DNA of 64,000 nt from positions 24,922,001-24,986,000 of the forward strand of contig NC_079883.1 of NCBI RefSeq assembly GCF_029227915.1, given 5' to 3'. Both the position numbers and the translations under genes were made by a program. The notes below the pieces were generated by a model. The model worked only from the letters and a program-made list of their open reading frames with translations. It searched no databases and had not been told where the DNA came from. The stretch is from Hydractinia symbiolongicarpus (taxonomy: Eukaryota; Cnidaria; Hydrozoa; Anthoathecata; Hydractiniidae). Positions 59,284-64,000 of this stretch are shown in pieces. Each line of letters begins with the position of its first letter. Position 1 is the stretch's first letter.

Positions 59284-59673
59284 TTATTCCATTTCAAGTT
59301 TACTTATTCTCACAGGTGTTTTGGATTTTTGTGGTGGGGTACCCTTCGGCCCGGTTATAGAAAATAGTACATTGTCTTTCTGTTTATACACAAAATAAGC
59401 ACCAACCAAACCGATGGCTATTATTCCCCCTATAGCGTAGTTCATAGGCTTTTCATTTGGGACGATGGTAGGTTCTGCCTCTCCGGCATTGTCTTCTGGC
59501 TGTGTCTGAGACATCGGGGGTGTCTGAGGCTTCTGCTGTGTCTGAGACGTCTGCTGTGCCATGACCGCTTTATATTCTTCCCTCTGTTTACGGTTGTATT
59601 CCGCCAACCTCTTACCCGCTTCAACCTTTTTAGGGTTCGTTGTCACCCGAATTGGAGTCTGTTCCTCTGACAT
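59284..59673 (-). CDS. viral single-pass membrane protein (129 aa)
   Basis: Intact. A charged N-terminus rich in K, R, E and Q (1-40) is followed by a proline/glutamine/threonine-rich linker (about 40-70) with repeated S/P-Q-T triplets. A transmembrane helix (about 78-96, YAIGGIIAIGLVGAYFVY) and a short basic tail follow. Its start overlaps the end of the upstream gene by 44 bp in another frame. The function is not recognised. Confidence 0.6.
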   Translation of the reverse strand: MSEEQTPIRVTTNPKKVEAGKRLAEYNRKQREEYKAVMAQQTSQTQQKPQTPPMSQTQPEDNAGEAEPTIVPNEKPMNYAIGGIIAIGLVGAYFVYKQKDNVLFSITGPKGTPPQKSKTPVRISKLEME

Positions 59674-60256
59674 CTTTATTATCTGTTGTATTACTACTAC
59701 TAGTATTATTATTATTTGCGTTTAAATTTCTTCCGGCGATATAATGCCTACCCGTAATGAGACCAACTCTGAGTGGTGCTAACAGTGAGCCTAATTTATA
59801 ATATAAGTCACATGTGAACCTTTGAAGGGCGGAATTTAGGAAAAGGTCATTTTCCAGGTCATTGCTCAATGCATTTTGAGAATTTATTCCCAAGACTGTA
59901 CAGGCCCCCATGGAATACATGTGAATGATTGATTGTCCCAAGGACTTTGCCATTTGACCTGATAGTTTAGCTTCATATATACTAAATAGTTTCTTCACCT
60001 CATCATCTTTGAGCTTTTGAATTTGATCGTCCGTATACATTTTACCCAGGTATAGCTTGCTATTTCCGGTTAACACACACTCCAGCAATTTTTGCCTCTT
60101 ACCATTCTCGGATGGAGGACCCGGAGGAGCAATTAAGTTATCAATTGCCGTTTCAGCCATTTTCAATAGCGATAGGTATTTTTTAACACAAAAATAGCAA
60201 AAACTAAGTACTACTAGTAGTACTACTAGTATTATGAAATTGATATATTCTATCAT
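59630..60256 (-). CDS. viral protein of unknown function with N-terminal membrane segment
   Basis: An open frame of 208 codons. Residues 5-30 are strongly hydrophobic (IILVVLLVVLSFCYFCV). An internal Met at residue 33 (MAETAIDNLIAPPGPP) begins a soluble-looking domain and could be the true start, since the DNA for the hydrophobic part is a repeat of ACTAGT/AGTACT palindromes (60200-60235). The rest is mainly helical with an N/T/S-rich C-terminus. It overlaps the next gene by 44 bp. No family is recognised. Confidence 0.6.
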   Translation of the reverse strand: MIEYINFIILVVLLVVLSFCYFCVKKYLSLLKMAETAIDNLIAPPGPPSENGKRQKLLECVLTGNSKLYLGKMYTDDQIQKLKDDEVKKLFSIYEAKLSGQMAKSLGQSIIHMYSMGACTVLGINSQNALSNDLENDLFLNSALQRFTCDLYYKLGSLLAPLRVGLITGRHYIAGRNLNANNNNTSSSNTTDNKDVRGTDSNSGDNEP

Positions 60257-60259
60257 TTT

Positions 60260-60420
60260 GTTGTGGTCCTATAGTAGTCTTATAGGAGTCTTATAGGAGT
60301 CTTATAGGAGAGTCTTATAGGAGATTCCAAGAAATCTATAGGAGATTTCAAGAAACCTATAGGAGATTCAAGAAATCTATAGGAGTCTATAGGAGTCCTA
60401 TAGATCTGTTAGATTCTTCT
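60260..60420. repeat. TATAGGAG repeat tract between viral genes
   Basis: Four copies of TCTTATAGGAG are followed by three longer units built on CTATAGGAGATT(T)CAAGAAA, then TCTATAGGAGTC copies. It lies upstream of the gene at 60256 and downstream of the ATPase. It could hold a promoter, an origin or simply a minisatellite; the sequence does not decide. Confidence 0.75.
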
Positions 60421-60425
60421 TATAC

Positions 60426-60452
60426 TTTTGTTACAAGAGTCTTGTAACAAAA
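60426..60452. terminator. 27-bp near-perfect palindrome after the ATPase gene
   Basis: TTTTGTTACAAGA, a single G, then TCTTGTAACAAAA: 13-bp arms with a one-base centre. It begins 10 bp beyond the stop of the ATPase gene (60463), so it is a candidate transcript 3'-end hairpin. Confidence 0.55.
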
Positions 60453-60462
60453 AACGTCCAAT

Positions 60463-61073
60463 CTAGCAAATCACGTAAGTTCTTGGATGTTCCATTCTCA
60501 TGACTAAATGTGTGTATTTACCATCTTTTAGCCTTTCCTTAACCGTCTGGATCTCTGATCGTGATTCAATGACATCATTCTCTTCATGAATAGTTGCGAG
60601 ATCTTGTCTGTCTTTTGGATACCACGCATATAACATTTTAGCTTGCCTTCGTAAATTTTTTGGTATAGCGGTGTATGATTGTGTGAGTAGCCACATAGTG
60701 TGGTTTCGATGTCGTCCGCTAATGGCCAACTCTAGCAATGGCTGTCTCTTTTGTCTAGTTTCTTATCTGCGATGATATCGTCGATCAGGAACAAGGTTTT
60801 GTATCCGGCACAGAAATCCGTCATCTTTCGAATCCATTGATATAAGATACCTCCCGGCTCAATTAGAATCACATATTCGTCGTTCCAAAACCATTTTCGG
60901 TCCCTATATGTCTTATTCCATCTTAATGTTGGGCATATAATCACGATGAAATCGAAGTGATCAAAGTATTCATTCTCTAATAATTTTACAACACGTTTGG
61001 ATTTTCCGCATCCCGTGGGACCAACGAATAATGCCGTGTGGGGCTCTTTCATGTAAAGTGCGTTTTTCGCCAT
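60463..61073 (-). pseudogene. A32-type DNA packaging ATPase, frameshifted
   Basis: The N-terminal part (61073 to about 60745) contains a Walker A loop (GPTGCGKS, residues 18-25) and a Walker B strand (LFLIDD, residues 94-99). The C-terminal part, in another frame (about 60750-60463), contains LELAISGRHRNHT and WLLTQSY, typical of the sensor region of viral packaging ATPases. The first frame ends at a TAG a few codons past the break near 60745-60755. An extra GA in a GAGA stretch would explain it. A32-like ATPases drive DNA into preformed capsids and are a core gene of Polintons and related viruses. Total length (about 203 aa) is near the family's usual size, so only the frame is damaged. Confidence 0.8.
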
Positions 61074-61079
61074 TCTATC

Positions 61080-62388
61080 TTAATAAAGTACATCAATAAT
61101 TTCACCGTTTTGAATGTTTAGTTGAGCGTCCATGATTAGATATATATAGGCGTTTAAGGATCCTGCGGTTTCGGCGGTCTTTTCAATTTGTAGGGTGATC
61201 CCCTCACTTGCATTTTCAATCCGTCGACCGGTCCCATGCAGGGAGTAACCATAGAGCTAACCATAGAGCATATTTGTTCGTCAAGTAATCGGAGACTTTT
61301 ACATCATGTAATTGCAGATGTTTTTTGGTTTCGCCGGCATTGCCATCCTTTGGTTTACCCTCGACAAAATACTTACAAATTTCATTGTAATGTTCAAACG
61401 GCTGCATCCCTTGAGCAAAAAGTTGGTTAGGCTTATCCTCAACTATGGCGGATACCTTTTTAATTTTCGGATTGTAAAACTTACCGGTATCTCGTTTGTA
61501 GGCTTGTTCGTCTTCAAACAAAACCAATATACCCTTCAAAGATTTACAAGGTGTATTGAATGACCAATTCCACGTTGTGTCCGACTTATCCACTCTAATT
61601 TGTCTATGTCTCAAAAACCTGTCGTATAGTAAAGCCATGTTTTCATATTCATTTGAAATGAATCTGGCTAAGGTTGGGTGTGTCACAATTTCATATTCGA
61701 GAGATATGTTAGTTATTTTGTATTTAGCATCCGGTGCCGGTGTCGTGGCAGAACCGGAAGGTTTGGCCGGAGTTGATAATACAACCCTGTCGTAATTATT
61801 GAATGTGATCTCATAACATAACCTATTACCTAATCCAGCTTGATAATATGGGATCGTGCTATCTAACATTTCAAAATCTAGTGGTATGGTGAACTTGTTT
61901 TTGTATGCATCAGCAATGGCTTTGTCTGAGACATCAGATGCGTCTTTATCCGAAGCGCTTACCCTCAATTTCATACAGTTTTCCGTACACCCATCATTGG
62001 ATATGATGCCTTGTCTGATTGCATTTCTCTTTTCATACTTGGTTAGCCATAAATCTCTGTAGCATCCTAAAAGATCAAAGTCATCAATGCTCAAAATCTC
62101 GGTACCCTCAAACTTGATTGCTAACTTTTTAACAATAGCTCTTCCAATATTAGAGACTAATGTTCTTTTCGTGTCGGTTTTTGACTCGAGTTCAACGTCG
62201 AAACTTATTTTTGAAGTCCCTGGAACAATAACATCATCGCTACCTAAATTAGGAAACCTAATCAAAAGTAACTGGTTTTGATTAATCTCACTAGGATTGT
62301 GTGTCACAATTACTTTTTGGTGTGATCCTTTTACACCATGAGCAGTTCTAAGAAAACGTTCAGGATTTAACCTTTTTCCGTATTCCAT
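61080..62388 (-). pseudogene. candidate major capsid protein (double jelly-roll type), frameshifted near the end
   Basis: The frame from 62388 is open for 390 codons to 61216. It contains beta-strand-rich sequence with IVPGTSKISFDVEL, the phrase NIGRAIVKKLAIKFEG, and FDLLGCYRDLWLT near residue 115. I associate these with the capsid proteins of Polinton-like and adintovirus-like elements. Near 61236-61260 a short tandem duplication (GCTCTATGGTTA twice) coincides with loss of frame. One base out of phase a plausible tail continues to a TAA at 61080, seven bases before the ATPase start. The full protein would be about 435 aa. The DJR fold is inferred from context, not proven. Confidence 0.7.
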
Positions 62389-62455
62389 GTTATTACTTTT
62401 ATTTTATTTTTACTTTTATCTCAGTTACCGTATACTTCATTAGACCTATGACCTT

Positions 62456-63013
62456 TTATTCAAAAATATTGTCTGCCATCTCTCTTATGTGAAGGACAAC
62501 TGTTGTTCCCAGATCTTTTACCAGATCTCCATTTTGATCATTTACTTTCAAAGTAAGTGATTGAAGGTAACCATCCTTTAGTTTCTTATATTGCGGGTTT
62601 TTGGGCTCAATATGTGTAACATCACCATACTCAGATATATGATATGTTAGCAGGTTATCGCTATATCTACCATTTTTAAGATTTAATGTATTATCCAATT
62701 CATTCAGATTGAAATGTAGTTCTGTTATGTTGGTTAGCTTATTTGTTTTGATTACTCGAGGGTCTTTGATTAATGGTGTGGATGTGACATCACCCGCTAA
62801 AGATGCGTTCAGCTCCCTACCGGTGTATTTTCCTTTCGGTAGCAACTTTTCTTCTTTTCCAATGGTCACTTTTAGTGGAGCTGTGATTTCATATGTAACA
62901 TTGTCCGAAAACGTCTCTATGATCGCAACTTCTTTTGTGCCAGTCTCGTTGTATATGTTGTGATACAAATAGATTGTCTTTTCACTATTTACGTCATTTA
63001 TTGTGATATACAT
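62456..63013 (-). CDS. candidate minor capsid (penton-like) protein
   Basis: An intact 185-aa frame rich in beta-type sequence with alternating hydrophobic residues, no membrane segment and no cysteines. The C-terminus (SLTLKVNDQNGDLVKD, then TVVLHIRE) resembles the end of jelly-roll domains in this kind of element. It is next to the capsid gene (67-bp gap) and divergent from the long ORF at 63052, with only 38 bp between. The single-jelly-roll assignment is inference from position, size and strand pattern. Confidence 0.55.
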   Translation of the reverse strand: MYITINDVNSEKTIYLYHNIYNETGTKEVAIIETFSDNVTYEITAPLKVTIGKEEKLLPKGKYTGRELNASLAGDVTSTPLIKDPRVIKTNKLTNITELHFNLNELDNTLNLKNGRYSDNLLTYHISEYGDVTHIEPKNPQYKKLKDGYLQSLTLKVNDQNGDLVKDLGTTVVLHIREMADNIFE

Positions 63014-63051
63014 TCTTATATTAGAGAGTGAAATTATTTAAATCAAAAAGA
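63014..63051. promoter_or_regulatory. 38-bp divergent intergenic region
   Basis: An AT-rich gap (ATTATTTAAAT core) between divergent start codons at 63013 (-) and 63052 (+). Any promoters for both genes must overlap here or lie in coding sequence. Confidence 0.4.
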
Positions 63052-64000
63052 ATGGATAGCATTTTCAAATACAACCCAAATGCGGCCTATAAGCCAAATG
63101 GAGGACGGGACCTTCAGATATTGGATGGGAAGGATCTATACAAACAGACCATTATTGTCTCCGAAAATGGCTCTTTTCCTGCTGTCTTTCCTAATATTTT
63201 TACTAATTACGAACTGAATCAAAACGAACAACGTATGAAAATTTGGAATGAACAACCGTTTAAATTATGGCAAACCCAACTCAATTTTGCCACTTGGTGT
63301 GCTTCAAGTGCTTGTGGAGGCAGTTCCGAACACCTGAAAGAAGGTAGATCTATGATCAGATCGGTATATCGTTTTCATATCCATTATCACATTAGACGAA
63401 TCATTAAGCGCTTGCAGACACCTCTACCTTTTGAAGATATTTTTAATCAATATGACAATCCTTATTCAAACGTAGAATTTCTAAAAATATGTGGTGAATA
63501 TGACGTCGATTCTAATCCTATGAAATACAGAGGTCAATACTTTTTCAGCTCATATCAAAAAAGACGTAAAAACTATCCAACTCCGGGCTTGAGTTATTTC
63601 ACGAATGGCTCCATGACACGATGGATTGTGGAAAAATCTAATGGCTTTACAAAAACAGGTCTTGCAAAGATTTCAAGCAGTGTTAGGGCGTATGCTTATC
63701 TTGGTCTTAGTTCGCAAGCCTCATCCCGTTCTTCTATCTTGGGTAATGATTCAAGCGCTTTGACGGCTCAAAGAGTTTTTATGAACAACCTTGAGGACAT
63801 TGTTAACCGTAGAGTTGATATTCAGGAGGACATTAAACGTTATCAGGATACGTTAAACTACGCTTCAAGTAAGGTTGATTATTCAGTTGGACAAGGTATT
63901 TATATGTTACCTAGTGACATGAATCTCAAACTTAAAACAGGGGTGGTAGGTTACAACAACAAGATTTTGATATCGGGTGAAGATCTGACCATTGGGATTA
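63052..64000 (+). CDS. long viral structural-type ORF, cut by the window edge
   Basis: ATG at 63052 opens a frame with no stop through the last base of the window, at least 316 codons. Visible features are an aromatic-rich patch (FKLWQTQLNFATWCASSACG, residues 66-85), a helical arginine-rich stretch (VYRFHIHYHIRRIIKRL), QYDNPYSNVEF near residue 145, and IVNRRVDIQEDIKRYQDTLNYA near residue 255. There is no signal peptide or transmembrane helix. I do not recognise a named family, though similar proteins accompany this capsid/ATPase set in cnidarian elements as far as I recall. The size and neighbours point to a virion protein. It shows no frame damage so far. Confidence 0.7.
   Translation, partial: MDSIFKYNPNAAYKPNGGRDLQILDGKDLYKQTIIVSENGSFPAVFPNIFTNYELNQNEQRMKIWNEQPFKLWQTQLNFATWCASSACGGSSEHLKEGRSMIRSVYRFHIHYHIRRIIKRLQTPLPFEDIFNQYDNPYSNVEFLKICGEYDVDSNPMKYRGQYFFSSYQKRRKNYPTPGLSYFTNGSMTRWIVEKSNGFTKTGLAKISSSVRAYAYLGLSSQASSRSSILGNDSSALTAQRVFMNNLEDIVNRRVDIQEDIKRYQDTLNYASSKVDYSVGQGIYMLPSDMNLKLKTGVVGYNNKILISGEDLTIGI

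Noticed and set aside
61236-62963. Plus-strand ORFs opposite the capsid genes
   Set aside because: Antisense shadows of the capsid and minor capsid genes without independent motifs.

Overview
The window is AT-rich animal nuclear DNA, most likely from a cnidarian and possibly a hydrozoan. The evidence is indirect: one intact leucine-rich-repeat/EGF receptor gene with a metazoan layout, 5' UTR introns with GT..AG ends, a tRNA-derived SINE, Penelope-like and LINE remnants, very many Helitron-type rolling-circle elements, and at the right end an integrated Polinton-like virus of a type I associate with cnidarian genomes. No rRNA, functional tRNA, operon of bacterial type or CRISPR array was seen. 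Host genes are sparse; most of the window is transposon-derived or featureless AT-rich DNA.

Layout. 1-15.7 kb: a MITE-like inverted repeat, a single-coding-exon LRR-EGF-TM receptor gene (5303-6706, +), a SINE, a perfect 140-bp mini-Helitron, and copy 1 of an unrecognised gene family (11746-13254, -). 15.7-19.4 kb: five Helitron-type elements joined head to tail. 19.9-21.4 kb: a TIR element full of GACGTC repeats. 22-26.9 kb: copies 2 and 3 of the unrecognised family in tandem, each preceded by a short 5' UTR intron, with a relic on the opposite strand between them. 28-33 kb: tandem repeats in otherwise empty DNA. 34-45 kb: two blocks of Helitron-type elements on the minus strand around a decayed Penelope-like element with inverted terminal repeats. 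45-53 kb: two further pseudogenes of the family, a LINE tail and a second Penelope relic. 53.3-55.1 kb: dispersed repeat, mini-Helitron, 12-bp minisatellite and a TIR MITE.

56.5-64 kb: part of an integrated Polinton-like (adintovirus-like) virus running off the right edge. It has an A32-type packaging ATPase, a candidate double-jelly-roll major capsid protein, a candidate minor capsid protein, a long unfinished structural-type ORF, a coiled-coil protein with a membrane-active tail, and several small membrane proteins. At least four of its genes are frameshifted and one is split by a Helitron, so this copy is dead as a virus, although several ORFs remain open. Small perfect palindromes sit at three viral gene ends.

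The two most interesting things are the rapidly diverging multi-copy family of secreted/membrane helical proteins (three long copies and three relics, no family recognised), and the interplay of Helitrons with both that family and the virus. All calls are from reading the sequence; no search or alignment program was run.
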